A stretch of DNA of 63,171 nt from contig QCCB01000008.1 of assembly GCA_003278955.1 (NCBI GenBank), forward strand, positions 1-63,171. The letters are read 5' to 3'. A program made the translations under genes and the position numbers. Shown in pieces: positions 43,791 to 52,292 of the stretch. This stretch comes from Prochlorococcus sp. AG-347-K10. GTDB lineage: Bacteria; Cyanobacteriota; Cyanobacteriia; PCC-6307; Cyanobiaceae. The notes beneath the pieces were generated by a model. That model had not been told where the DNA came from, made no database searches, and was given only the letters and a program-made list of their open reading frames with translations. Positions within the stretch are counted from its first letter, which is position 1. Each line of letters begins with the position of its first letter.

Positions 43791-43810
43791 AACTGTCACA
43801 TGTGACAGTT
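43791..43810. promoter_or_regulatory. 20-bp perfect palindrome, possible operator
   Basis: AACTGTCACATGTGACAGTT is a perfect palindrome. Its centre lies about 68 bp upstream of the predicted start of the minus-strand sRNA, within a 471-bp gene-free interval (43458-43928). It does not fit the NtcA consensus GTA-N8-TAC. It could be a transcription factor site or a transcript hairpin. Confidence 0.45.
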
Positions 43811-43928
43811 TTCCATTTCTGAACATAAAGAAAAAACCCCTAATTCGGAGAAAAGGATTTAATTATAAAAGATTAACGTGTGAAGAGTTTCTATTTTGTA
43901 AAACTTACTTGAAAAAGGAATAAATTAT

Positions 43929-44138
43929 CTACAGTATTGTTTGTTGTTTCTTTTCCCAAAATAAATAAAGATTTGAAAAAAGGTTTTTAGTATCTACTAT
44001 TGCAGTGCTTGTTGAGATCAACTTCCATCCTGCAGAATTGCGTTTTTTCATAATTGCTGCAAGTTCGTTTTCTTGTCTTTGAGTATTTGCATTTCCAACT
44101 GCGTAATATATATCAAGATCATTTTCTACTTTTGCCAT
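43929..44138 (-). CDS. DUF4177-like small protein
   Basis: 69 residues: MAKVENDLDIYYAVGNANTQ, then a helical RQENELAAIMKKRNSAGWKL and the closing beta strands with NLYLFWEKK. The GW-[KE]-L-x-S and FWEK positions resemble DUF4177-type small proteins. ATG start. Function unknown. Confidence 0.55.
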   Translation of the reverse strand: MAKVENDLDIYYAVGNANTQRQENELAAIMKKRNSAGWKLISTSTAIVDTKNLFSNLYLFWEKKQQTIL

Positions 44139-44401
44139 TTTTTAAGGTAATGCTTTATTCAAAATTAATATTACTCAATCTTTCTTAGTAACTGGAAAAG
44201 ATTCGCTGAGGTTATTATAAATAAGACTAATATGGTATTACCCTCCCCCAAAATTGGGATTTGATTACTGCTTATAAGTACTGGGATAATAGTCACTTTT
44301 GATATCAAAAATGATCAATTTAAAAGTAAAGAATAAAAGAAAAAAGTTAACTATCTTGCGAAATATCTTCATTAATTTGATCAAATAATAACAAAACATA
44401 A

Positions 44402-45004
44402 TTAAATTAAGAATAAAAAACAGCCTGCAATAAATCCAGTTAAATGACCTAATAAACTTACCCCTGGGAAAAAAGAGAAAATCAAACCTAAAATACATAT
44501 TGTCTTTGACATTTTCTGAACTTCAAAATTGGAATTAAAGCCAATTTGTTTACCTAAAAAATATTTTTTTCCATAAAAAGAAGTTAATAGTAAGAATCCA
44601 AATAAAGCATAAATTATCCCACTAAATCCTAAAACAGCATAGTTAGGAAAGATATTAAAATAGGAAAGGATCCTTTCGTAAACCCAGATAATAAAGAAAT
44701 TAAAAAAAGAACAAATTAAAATAAATTTCAGATAAAAGAATCTGCTTTCGATTCCAAGTCTCATCAAAAAATTTCTAGTGATGATTATTCCTCCAAGATT
44801 ACTTAATAAATGATTTAAATCTGCATGGATTAAGATTGATGTGAAAATCCTATGGGGTTGATTACTAATTAGTCTTGGTATAAAGTAAAAATATTCTTTG
44901 TCAATAACTCCAATTAAATCTGTAAAAATAAAAACTGAGATTAAAAAAAATCCTGTTATAAGATACTGCCAATCATATTTAGATATTGAATTATTAATAT
45001 TCAT
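44402..45004 (-). CDS. Rhomboid family intramembrane serine protease
   Basis: 200 residues, six hydrophobic segments. Rhomboid landmarks: RIFTSILIHADLNHLLSNLG (H-x4-N equivalent), catalytic Ser in LGFSGIIYALFGF, and catalytic His in SLLGHLTGFIAGC. Start ATG at 45004. It would cleave membrane-protein substrates within the bilayer; the target is unknown. Confidence 0.85.
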   Translation of the reverse strand: MNINNSISKYDWQYLITGFFLISVFIFTDLIGVIDKEYFYFIPRLISNQPHRIFTSILIHADLNHLLSNLGGIIITRNFLMRLGIESRFFYLKFILICSFFNFFIIWVYERILSYFNIFPNYAVLGFSGIIYALFGFLLLTSFYGKKYFLGKQIGFNSNFEVQKMSKTICILGLIFSFFPGVSLLGHLTGFIAGCFLFLI

Positions 45005-45049
45005 ATTTTCATAAGTTTTATACTAAAAGTTAATCTACTTAATTACAAG

Positions 45050-45073
45050 AAAAGACCCTAAAAAGGGTCTTTT
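45050..45073 (-). terminator. Bidirectional intrinsic terminator
   Basis: AAAAGACCC/GGGTCTTTT, a 9-bp stem with a short A-rich loop, 25 bp after the minus-strand gene ending at 45098. T residues flank on both readings. Confidence 0.7.
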
Positions 45074-45097
45074 CAATGTGTTGAATTTATATTACTT

Positions 45098-45262
45098 TTA
45101 GTAAACTTTGCAATGAGAACTTGTTGGATGATCTATACATTCTTTTTCCCAATAATCTTGTCTTTGATCTTTTGGTAGTTGATAATTAAAATCATGCATT
45201 CTCCAAATATCTGAAGTTGCATTTCTAAGGGCAGTAAATGGAATGGTGAGATTCATTAACAT
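45098..45262 (-). CDS. 54-aa hypothetical protein
   Basis: The start is taken at ATG 45262, four bases after a perfect AGGAGG Shine-Dalgarno (45272-45267); a second ATG at 45256 has a 10-base spacer and is equally possible. Begins MLMNLTIPFTALRNATSDIW and ends with ECIDHPTSSHCKVY. Two cysteines. The strong Shine-Dalgarno, unusual in this genome, supports real expression. Family not recognised. Confidence 0.6.
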   Translation of the reverse strand: MLMNLTIPFTALRNATSDIWRMHDFNYQLPKDQRQDYWEKECIDHPTSSHCKVY

Positions 45263-45289
45263 AAAACCTCCTATATCTCTACCTCTCAA

Positions 45290-45660
45290 TTATCCTCCTA
45301 TTCAGTTGTAATTAATAGAGTATTAATACCCGAGTATCTGTGCTTTGTAGTTGTCAAATCTATCTTTTCCCATTCAGTAGGATTAGAAACAATTTAAGAG
45401 TCAAAAGCACTTCATCCACATTGTGGACAGCGAGGTGCATAAGACTCGAAGAGGACAAATAAATGCCCTCTTATTTATGTTTATGACTTCCAGAAACTAT
45501 AAATTAACGGAGAGGGTGTTAGTTGAGATGAATCCATGAGACACTCTCAGACACATACTGGCACTAGCATTTTTGTAAATCATTAAAATTCCCCCAACAC
45601 TTCCCCCAACACTTTTTTGTCATTGACAAGATATCTAAAATTAGGAGAAAGAGTAACGGT
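45290..45660. other. 371-bp gene-free left flank of the tRNA-Ser cassette
   Basis: No convincing ORF. It holds a TCCACATTGTGGA palindrome (about 45413-45425), an AGAGG/CCTCT hairpin near 45451-45472, CGGAGAGGGTG (45508-45518, identical to the 3' end of the tRNA-Ser gene read in reverse), GACACTCTCAGACAC (45540-45554, 14 of 15 to 47402-47416) and the left 32-bp repeat. It reads as an attachment-site junction rather than a promoter alone. Confidence 0.5.
45585..45616. repeat. Left copy of 32-bp direct repeat
   Basis: AAAATT, then two tandem copies of CCCCCAACACTT, then TT. An identical 32-bp block in the same orientation is at 47244-47275, and a further single 12-mer is at 47230-47241. The C-rich repeat is unlike the AT-rich surroundings. 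Confidence 0.9.
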
Positions 45661-45843
45661 ATGACTAAGTGGGATGATAATTCTTGGCAGAATGAATTCT
45701 TGAACATGAAATCTCATTCTACTTCAGATGCAAAACTCTTAATGGGAGGTGTAAAAGGTTTGAAAGATGCTTGGCGATTAGGTGTTCTGCATGTTGAATA
45801 CGAAAGACTGAAGAAAAAACAGGAAGAACAGCAACAGCAATGA
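45661..45843 (+). CDS. 60-aa cassette protein 1
   Basis: 60 residues, ATG start: MTKWDDNSWQNEFLNMKSHS, then a helical AKLLMGGVKGLKDAWRLGVL and a coiled tail ending in QEEQQQQ. Soluble. Its layout (W-Q-x-E start, K-LL-x-x-G-x-K central helix, basic aromatic end) resembles the next gene, suggesting tandem duplication. It overlaps that gene by 4 bp (ATGA). First gene inside the 32-bp-repeat cassette. Function unknown. Confidence 0.6.
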   Translation: MTKWDDNSWQNEFLNMKSHSTSDAKLLMGGVKGLKDAWRLGVLHVEYERLKKKQEEQQQQ

Positions 45844-46070
45844 AAGAAAAAATAAACTGGCAAAAAGAACTAATTGAAAGTGAAAGATTTAACGATAAAT
45901 TTTCCAAGAATCTATTAGAGCATGGTGCAAAGAATTTTATGCAAGGTATCTATCTTGGATATATGTATTCCAGATGGAGAAAGATTAGATGTTTAGACAA
46001 GGATGATCCAGTAGAAAATAAAGGGCAAATGCAATCTTCATTTAAAGAGTTTGAGAAGAAAATCAAATAA
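45840..46070 (+). CDS. 76-aa cassette protein 2
   Basis: 76 residues: MKEKINWQKELIESERFNDK, then FSKNLLEHGAKNFMQGIYLG, YMYSRWRKIRC and an acidic/basic tail. Similar layout to the preceding 60-aa protein. Start overlaps its stop by ATGA, so co-translation is likely. It ends 29 bp before the nuclease-like gene. Function unknown. Confidence 0.6.
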   Translation: MKEKINWQKELIESERFNDKFSKNLLEHGAKNFMQGIYLGYMYSRWRKIRCLDKDDPVENKGQMQSSFKEFEKKIK

Positions 46071-46099
46071 AAACTTGAGAAGTTCGAAACATAAAAAAG

Positions 46100-47179
46100 T
46101 TGGAGAATAATTATTTTGGCAAAATATTATTAAATAAACAAAGGGAAAAGTTGGCAACAATTAAACAAATTGGGAACTTATTAGATAAATCATTCTCAAA
46201 GTGGGACTATAACAAAGCAATTAAACTTAGCGAAAACGAGTCTCAGACTAGAGATTATTTAATTGAACCATTTTTTAACCTGCTTGGTTACAACAAAATG
46301 GAACACTATTCGCATGAATTCAGTCTGAAATTTGATAAAGGAAGTGTAAAAAAAGTTGATATGGTTATATCCTTAAATCGAAGAACACCAATAATGTTGA
46401 TTGAATGTAAAAGATCAACCTCAAATTTAACAGATAGGAATAGACAACAATTAGCAGAGTATTTTCATAATCATAAAGAGTCGAAAGTAGGAATTTTAAC
46501 TAACGGAATTGTCTATGAGTTTTATTCAGTAATGTGGAATGAACCTAAGAAACTTAGTAATTATCCTTTTATGATTTTTGACTTAAGAGATTTCACAAGA
46601 GCGGATCTTGAAGATATTGCAAATTTCCATATACAGGTTTTTAATCCTACAGAAATTCTCAAAATATCTGAGGAAAAATATTTTTTAGATGATTTTAATA
46701 ATGCATTAACTCAGACACTCTATCCAGTGGGAGATGATTTGATAAAACTTGTCTTTCAAAAGATGAATGGAAAGAGAATTACTGAAAAAATCTCTAACAA
46801 AATATCTAACCTGATAAATTCTGTTTCATTACAAAACTCAATAGAAAAGATCAAGGTTCTTGAGGGTGAAAAATCATCAACTGGAATCTATACAACTGCT
46901 GAAGAATTAAAAGCATTTCAAATCATAAAAACAATGTTGGTTATGAATCCCAATATTAAGAATCATGATGAGCGTATTGGATTCAAAGACTATAAAAGTC
47001 AATTTAAAATTGTTTTAGATAATATGCCTTCCAAAGAGATTTGTAATCTGATATTGACGAATACAACTAAAAGATTAGTGATCGATAAAGTTAATTATGA
47101 ATTACTTTCAGTCTCCACTTTAGAATTAAGTAAATATAGGAAAAAATTAGTTGATTCTGCTCTGGAAATTATTTCCTAA
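46100..47179 (+). CDS. Stand-alone HsdR_N-like nuclease-domain protein
   Basis: 359 residues with a TTG start. Residues about 45-170 match the type I restriction R-subunit N-terminal domain: SQTRDYLIEPFFNLLGYNKM, a PD-(D/E)xK-type core VDMVISL...IMLIECKRS (Asp, Glu-x-Lys), QQLAEYFHNHKESKVGILTN and GIVYEFYSV. There is no helicase part and no HsdM/HsdS nearby; the C-terminal 190 residues are unassigned. Such stand-alone proteins occur in phages and mobile elements. It is cargo between 32-bp direct repeats next to tRNA-Ser. Confidence 0.75.
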   Translation: MENNYFGKILLNKQREKLATIKQIGNLLDKSFSKWDYNKAIKLSENESQTRDYLIEPFFNLLGYNKMEHYSHEFSLKFDKGSVKKVDMVISLNRRTPIMLIECKRSTSNLTDRNRQQLAEYFHNHKESKVGILTNGIVYEFYSVMWNEPKKLSNYPFMIFDLRDFTRADLEDIANFHIQVFNPTEILKISEEKYFLDDFNNALTQTLYPVGDDLIKLVFQKMNGKRITEKISNKISNLINSVSLQNSIEKIKVLEGEKSSTGIYTTAEELKAFQIIKTMLVMNPNIKNHDERIGFKDYKSQFKIVLDNMPSKEICNLILTNTTKRLVIDKVNYELLSVSTLELSKYRKKLVDSALEIIS

Positions 47180-47229
47180 AATATTTTTAATATCAATCAA
47201 AAAATTCATTTTAAAAGTCGAACCCATTC

Positions 47230-47275
47230 CCCCAACACTTTCAAAATTCCCCCAACACTTCCCCCAACACTTTTA
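47230..47275. repeat. Right copy of 32-bp direct repeat plus an extra 12-mer
   Basis: CCCCCAACACTT at 47230-47241, then the full 32-bp block (AAAATT plus two 12-mers plus TT) at 47244-47275, identical to 45585-45616. With the left copy it brackets a 1.66-kb unit holding three genes. Confidence 0.9.
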
Positions 47276-47398
47276 GATATTAAAGGGTTGATCATCTCTG
47301 AATTAACCTGACATTATCCGACACTGTTTTTAATAAGAAAATACAATAATTATTGCCATAGCGGGAATTTACAAAATTTTTGACTTTAACAGAATGCC

Positions 47399-47413
47399 TC
47401 TGACACTGTCAGA
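47399..47413. repeat. Palindromic site next to tRNA-Ser
   Basis: TCTGACACTGTCAGA has 7-bp inverted arms around one base. A related, less symmetric site (TGAGACACTCTCA) is at 45538-45550 on the other side of the cassette, and both are followed by GACAC. Arms around a short spacer are what tyrosine recombinases bind, though this is only suggestive. Confidence 0.4.
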
Positions 47414-47426
47414 CACTAAAAAAATC

Positions 47427-47515
47427 CGGAGAGGGTGGGATTCGAACCCACGAATAGTTTCTTTCCTATTAAACGATTTCGAGTCGTTCGCTTTCGACCA
47501 CTCAGCCACCTCTCC
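47427..47515 (-). tRNA. tRNA-Ser(CGA)
   Basis: 89 nt on the minus strand. Acceptor stem GGAGAGG/CCTCTCC, D arm with GGCTGAGTGGTCGAAAGC, anticodon stem AACGA/TCGTT around loop CTCGAAA (anticodon CGA, reads UCG), a long variable arm typical of class II tRNA, and T arm GTGGGTTCGAATCCCAC. The discriminator base is G and the CCA end is not encoded. Its 3' end is the apparent attachment target of the cassette. Confidence 0.97.
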
Positions 47516-47577
47516 GTATGTTTATAAGTATGCACACAATAAAGAAAAAATTATGAACTATATAATTATCTTAATTT

Positions 47578-48600
47578 TTAATTCCACCCGGCATCTTTCA
47601 TCAATTTAATAGCTAGAGAATTTTTTTCTCCAAGGTCTTCTACAGTGACACTATCAGGTATAAATTCTCCAAAGTTCTTTACTATTTCATTCTGATTAAC
47701 TTCCTTCAAAGGATGTTCAAAAGTTGGAGCAGCTAAACCTTTACTTCCTTCTGGAGATGCTAAGAATTCAAGCAACTGAATAGCTTCATTTTTATTTGTT
47801 GCATATTTTGCAACACCACCGGCACTAATATTTACATGTGCAGGATTAGGCGTAAGGACCTTCGTTTTTTTTGCATACAAAGCATCTCTTCTTCCATTAA
47901 CACCCGCTAACATTCTTGCGACATAATAATGATTAACAATTCCTACTCCACATTTTTTCTTAGAAACTGCTCTAATAATTGAAATATCCCCTGGGAAGAA
48001 TGGTTGGGAAACATTTGAAATCATTCCGGATAACCAAGCTTTAGTTTCTGATTCGCCTTTGTTAATTATTTGATTGGCAACTAAAGATTGATTATATGGA
48101 CTTTTTCTATTTCTTAAACATACTTTCCCTTTAAAAGACGGATCAGCCAAATCAGTGTAATCATTAATCTTGCTAACATCTACGACTTTTGGATTGGCTA
48201 TCATAACTCTTACTCTTCTTGTTAAGGCGTACCATTCCTTATTTGGGTCTTTCAATCCAATTGGAACATCATTTTCTAAATCAGAAGATCCTATTGGTTG
48301 AAGTAAACCAGCTTTTGCTGCATTAGTAATTCTTGCGGCATCTACAAGTAATATTAAATCTGCTTGAGAATTCTTTCCTTCTCGTTTCAATCTTTCAATT
48401 AAAGATATTCCTGCTGCTTCTATAAGCCTAACTTTAATTCCTGTTTCTTCTGCAAACTTTTTATAAACACTTCTATCAGTGTTGTAATGCCTACCCGAAT
48501 AAACTCTGACTTCTTTTTCAGTTGAATTAACAGGAATATTTACATTCATTAAAAATGTACATGTTAGTGCTGTATAAAATAGTTTTTTAAGTTTTTGCAC
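47578..48600 (-). CDS. futA: Iron(III) ABC transporter substrate-binding protein FutA/IdiA
   Basis: 340 residues with a signal peptide (about 1-27). Class II periplasmic ferric-binding protein: KEVRVYSGRHYNTDRSVYKK (first ligand Tyr/His region), IEAAGISLIERLKREGKNSQ, ADLILLVDAARITNAAKAGL, DLADPSFKGKVCLRNRKS, and GVGIVNHYYVARMLAGVN (Tyr-Tyr ligands). It binds Fe3+ and, in cyanobacteria, also protects PSII acceptor side as IdiA. Divergent from the 2OG hydroxylase gene with about 100 bp between. Confidence 0.93.
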   Translation of the reverse strand: MQKLKKLFYTALTCTFLMNVNIPVNSTEKEVRVYSGRHYNTDRSVYKKFAEETGIKVRLIEAAGISLIERLKREGKNSQADLILLVDAARITNAAKAGLLQPIGSSDLENDVPIGLKDPNKEWYALTRRVRVMIANPKVVDVSKINDYTDLADPSFKGKVCLRNRKSPYNQSLVANQIINKGESETKAWLSGMISNVSQPFFPGDISIIRAVSKKKCGVGIVNHYYVARMLAGVNGRRDALYAKKTKVLTPNPAHVNISAGGVAKYATNKNEAIQLLEFLASPEGSKGLAAPTFEHPLKEVNQNEIVKNFGEFIPDSVTVEDLGEKNSLAIKLMKDAGWN

Positions 48601-48702
48601 TTTTTCAAAATAGTATCTATGGTTACTTTATACTTATCAAAACTGTAAATTCTTTAAAAGCTATCTTCTATACACAAAGATGTATCATTTTTTATATTGC
48701 AC

Positions 48703-49368
48703 ATGAATTATTTAACTCATCAGTTACTAAATGCTGAAGAAATCAATCTTATAAAGAGAGAATTAGAAGAAGCAACTCAAGATTGGGAGGATGGAAAAAA
48801 AACTGCTGGCAGTCATGCCTCAAAGGTAAAAAATAATTTGCAATTAAATAGAAATTCTGAAGTATCAAAAAACAACGCTCAATTAGTTAATAAAAAGATC
48901 CTCTCCAGCCAATTAATAAAAAGTTTTTCTTTGCCAAAAAAAATACATGGAATAATGTTTACAAAATCTTCAAATAATATGCGTTATGGGAGACATATTG
49001 ACAATCCTTACATGTCTTCCGGCAGATCAGATTTGTCTTTTACTCTCTCATTAACAAATAAAGAATCTTATGAAGGTGGAGAATTAATTGTTGAAACAAT
49101 GAATTCAGAAGAGAGATTCAAATTAAATGCTGGAGAGATAATTTTATATCCAAGTTCTTATTTGCATGCAGTGAATGCAGTAAATAATGGTGAAAGATTA
49201 GTATGCGTGGGTTGGATAGAAAGTTATGTTAAATCAACTGAAATAAGGGAATATTTATTTGATTTAGACGCAGGTGCAAGGAGTTTATTGGCAAAGCATG
49301 GTAGATCTGATGAACTTGATCTTATTTTTAAATCTTATTCAAATCTTTTAAGAGTTATGGGTGATTAA
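48703..49368 (+). CDS. PKHD-type Fe(II)/2-oxoglutarate hydroxylase (PiuC-like)
   Basis: 221 residues from ATG 48703 (a TTG two codons upstream is possible). Double-stranded beta-helix dioxygenase: HGIMFTKSSNN, iron ligands His and Asp in YGRHIDNPYMSS, EGGELIVET, and the distal His and Arg in YPSSYLHAVNAVNNGERLVC (R binds 2OG). PiuC-family genes often go with iron uptake; here the gene is divergent from futA, which supports a link to iron limitation. Confidence 0.9.
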   Translation: MNYLTHQLLNAEEINLIKRELEEATQDWEDGKKTAGSHASKVKNNLQLNRNSEVSKNNAQLVNKKILSSQLIKSFSLPKKIHGIMFTKSSNNMRYGRHIDNPYMSSGRSDLSFTLSLTNKESYEGGELIVETMNSEERFKLNAGEIILYPSSYLHAVNAVNNGERLVCVGWIESYVKSTEIREYLFDLDAGARSLLAKHGRSDELDLIFKSYSNLLRVMGD

Positions 49369-49441
49369 AAAGAATCATTTTATACAAACAAAAGAATATT
49401 AATCTGAAATTGATTAATATTATAAAAAGCTTATTTATCGA

Positions 49442-49681
49442 ATGCAAAAAAAGAGTTCAATTGCAATTTTTATAGCAGCTACAAGCGCATTAGCTATTTC
49501 AACAGCAGATACTAATTCAGTTAAATCAGGTGAAAATGATTTAGGTGGATTAAAAGAATGGAATACTGATATGCCTTTAGATGCGGATTTCAAATTAGAC
49601 ACCGAAGCTCAAAGAATAGCCGATGAAGCAGCTAAATCATCTGCATGTATCCCTATTGGCGAAGGAGAAAACTGTTGGTGA
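49442..49681 (+). CDS. 79-aa secreted hypothetical protein
   Basis: 79 residues. Signal peptide MQKKSSIAIFIAATSALAIS, cleavage near residue 22-25. The mature part is acidic (LDADFKLDTEAQRIADEAAK) and ends SACIPIGEGENCW with two cysteines that may form a small disulfide loop. It lies between the hydroxylase and the porin. Not recognised. Confidence 0.6.
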   Translation: MQKKSSIAIFIAATSALAISTADTNSVKSGENDLGGLKEWNTDMPLDADFKLDTEAQRIADEAAKSSACIPIGEGENCW

Positions 49682-49841
49682 TTATAAAAAGATTTAAAAA
49701 ATCAATTTTTTATTTAATGAATAATTCAAATACATCTAATTTTCAATAGACACTTCTAAAATTCTTGATAAATTTATATTTTATAATTATTGTTCAACCT
49801 GAGTAAATAAATTACCTCAATCTAGATATTTATAAGCAAAA

Positions 49842-49872
49842 AAAAAGCCCCTTTATAGGGGCATTTTTTATT
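49842..49872 (-). terminator. Intrinsic terminator of the porin gene
   Basis: GCCCCT/AGGGGC stem with a TTAT loop (49847-49862); on the minus strand nine T residues follow. It lies 22 bp after the porin stop and also has T residues on the plus side. Confidence 0.9.
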
Positions 49873-49883
49873 CCAAAAACAAT

Positions 49884-51128
49884 TTAGAATTTGAATGTGG
49901 TTTGCAAAAGATAACCTGTCATGTCAGTTTCAACATTACTTTCATTTTTAGAAGTTCCACCAAATATTGTAGGAGTTACTGAAATTGAATCATTTACTTG
50001 GTACTTATAATAAAGTTCGTACAAGAAAGGTTCAATTGTCTCTCCTTCAACCATTTGAGGCTGACCAAATGCTAAGCCAATTTTGTCATCTGCATTGAAT
50101 ACGTCAGTCCAATTAAGTCCAACAAAATAAGCAGTCGTATTTGAATTTGATGAAGCATCTGTTTCTGAGGTGTCATAACCAACTGAAATAGAAGGTATAG
50201 CAGTTTCTGCGTCTGTTGGCCTCCACCAAGCTCTTAAACCAACGTTAGTACTGTTCCCATCGCCAGATCTAGCTTTCCCATCGGTAGTCATAAAATAAGA
50301 ATCAGTCCAACCATTATATTTCATGTTAACTAAAGCAGAAACAGAATAATTAGGCTGTGTATAACCAATTTGTGTTGCCCAACTTTGTTTAGCTTCATCA
50401 GTAAATACAGGGTTTTTAGATGTAATATTAGAGCTCATTGCAAAACCGTTATCTGCAGTATAAGCCCAACCAACTCCTGGGCTAGTACTTGCACCATAAC
50501 CTGCTGCATTACCTCCTAGAGTAAATGCCTTCAGTACTGGTTGGTATATTGAAGGAGTTGTTGCATGCATATAATAATTTTCAATCTTTGGACCGATAGT
50601 TACTGTATGATTGCTATCCCCAACAGGAGTTGTGTACCAAAGTTTATCAACCTCGAGTACATCGCCATTACCGTTGCCAGAACTTAGATAAGTATTGTAA
50701 ACGGATTTTGTTTTGGACCAAGAAGTATGATTTCCAGTTTTAATTCTAGTGTAAAGATTGTCATCACCATTAAAACTAGTATTTAAGTTCAATGTGTATG
50801 TATACATGAACTGAGTGGTGCCATCATAAGTGTCGTCATCAGTATCGACACTTCCTACATCAAAAATTGCTTTACCATCTAATACGGTTGTATCCGAAAA
50901 GCCGCCAGCTTCGAATTCATTAAATTTAGATTCAATGTTATCAACTCTCTCATTAATTTTTACAATTTCTTTAGAGAAAGTTTTACTATCGAGTTGTTTT
51001 TTTGAAGATTTGGTACTACGAGTGTAGCTATCCATTTCTTCAAGATTAACATCGGATGCTTGTGCAACAATTGGAGTTAATAAACTCAAAGAAGCACCTG
51101 CAACCAACATTTGTTGGAAGAGTTTCAT
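49884..51128 (-). CDS. Outer-membrane porin (SOM/OprB-like)
   Basis: 414 residues. Signal peptide to about residue 24 (VAQA-SD), a short coiled coil (about 52-72, KEIVKINERVDNIESKFNEF), then a beta-barrel rich in alternating aromatic/polar strands: GKAIFDVGS, FMYTYTLNLNTSFNGDDNL, LEVDKLWYTTPVG, GLRAWWRP. It ends LLQTTFKF with the C-terminal Phe of outer-membrane proteins. The N-terminal SLH domain typical of long cyanobacterial porins is missing or reduced. Probably allows small-solute entry. Confidence 0.85.
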   Translation of the reverse strand: MKLFQQMLVAGASLSLLTPIVAQASDVNLEEMDSYTRSTKSSKKQLDSKTFSKEIVKINERVDNIESKFNEFEAGGFSDTTVLDGKAIFDVGSVDTDDDTYDGTTQFMYTYTLNLNTSFNGDDNLYTRIKTGNHTSWSKTKSVYNTYLSSGNGNGDVLEVDKLWYTTPVGDSNHTVTIGPKIENYYMHATTPSIYQPVLKAFTLGGNAAGYGASTSPGVGWAYTADNGFAMSSNITSKNPVFTDEAKQSWATQIGYTQPNYSVSALVNMKYNGWTDSYFMTTDGKARSGDGNSTNVGLRAWWRPTDAETAIPSISVGYDTSETDASSNSNTTAYFVGLNWTDVFNADDKIGLAFGQPQMVEGETIEPFLYELYYKYQVNDSISVTPTIFGGTSKNESNVETDMTGYLLQTTFKF

Positions 51129-51267
51129 TTTACCTCACACTAAAATTACCCATAGAAATGGGTAAACAAATTGTATCTAAGACAACTTTTTTAGGTAGGC
51201 AAATTAGATTCAGTTACATGTATCAATTTTTACATAGAATCAATCTAAAAAACTCACTTAAAAGTTT

Positions 51268-52137
51268 TTATTTTTTTAATAACGGAAAATTCAAAGCATT
51301 TCTCTCTTCAATCCAGGATGATGCAACTTCTCTTGCTAATTTTCTAATTTTTTCTATGTATTGTGCACGATCTGTCACAGAGATAACTCCTCTTGCATCA
51401 AGTAAATTAAAGGTATGACTACATTTCAGAACAAAATCAAGGGCTGGATAAGTTAATTTCTTTTTGATTAGATTATTTGCCTCATCTTGGTAAATTTCAA
51501 ATAATTTTCTTAGATTGTCAGAACTAGATTCATTGAAATTATAAGAGCATTGACTTTTTTCAAATTGAAGCCAAATATCGCTATATCTCAAATTTTTGTT
51601 CCAATTCAAGTCCCAGATACTTTCCTTATCCTGCAAAAACATTGCAATCCTTTCTAATCCATAAGTAATTTCAATTGGGATTGGATTACAATCTATACCC
51701 CCGCATTGTTGGAAATAAGTAAATTGAGTAACTTCCATTCCGTCCAACCAAATTTCCCAACCTACACCCCAGGCTCCAAGAGTTGGCGACTCCCAATTAT
51801 CTTCTACAAATCTTATATCATGATTTCTAGGATTAATTCCAAGAGATTCTAGAGATGTCAAATATTTTTCCTGGATTCCTTCCGGTGAAGGTTTAATTAT
51901 TACTTGATATTGAAAATAATGCTGCGCTCTATTTGGATTATCTCCAAAACGTCCATCTGTAGGTCTTCTGCATGGTTCTGCATATGCTACACTCCAGGGC
52001 TCTGGTCCAATAGCTCTTAAAAAAGTATGCGGATTCATTGTTCCAGCACCTTTTTCGGTATCATACGGCTGCATTATTAAACAACCTTCTTCTGACCAGA
52101 AATTATTTAAATTTTGAATTATATCCTGAAAAAACAT
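51268..52137 (-). CDS. glyQ: Glycyl-tRNA synthetase alpha subunit
   Basis: 289 residues, usual length. Catalytic subunit of the alpha2beta2 glycyl-tRNA synthetase: [94 protein letters not shown]. Start ATG. The beta subunit glyS is not in the window. Confidence 0.97.
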   Translation of the reverse strand: MFFQDIIQNLNNFWSEEGCLIMQPYDTEKGAGTMNPHTFLRAIGPEPWSVAYAEPCRRPTDGRFGDNPNRAQHYFQYQVIIKPSPEGIQEKYLTSLESLGINPRNHDIRFVEDNWESPTLGAWGVGWEIWLDGMEVTQFTYFQQCGGIDCNPIPIEITYGLERIAMFLQDKESIWDLNWNKNLRYSDIWLQFEKSQCSYNFNESSSDNLRKLFEIYQDEANNLIKKKLTYPALDFVLKCSHTFNLLDARGVISVTDRAQYIEKIRKLAREVASSWIEERNALNFPLLKK

Positions 52138-52292
52138 TAAATTAATAAGTGGAAAAGTTTAGACCAATGCCAGTAGACATAATAACAAAGCTTTAAAGTA
52201 AAAAATATTTTATAATCCAAGTCCTCAAAAATATCATCCTATAAAAAGTTGTCATTTAATTAGATCCTTGAAAAAAATAAATTAGGAATTAA

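Noticed and set aside
44265..44498. Minus-strand ORF overlapping the end of the rhomboid gene
   Set aside because: Composition is low-complexity (Phe/Ile/Lys) and it lies out of frame over the clear rhomboid 3' end.
45585..47275. CRISPR array
   Set aside because: The 12-mer repeats are tandem without spacers and only five copies exist at two places; no cas genes are seen.
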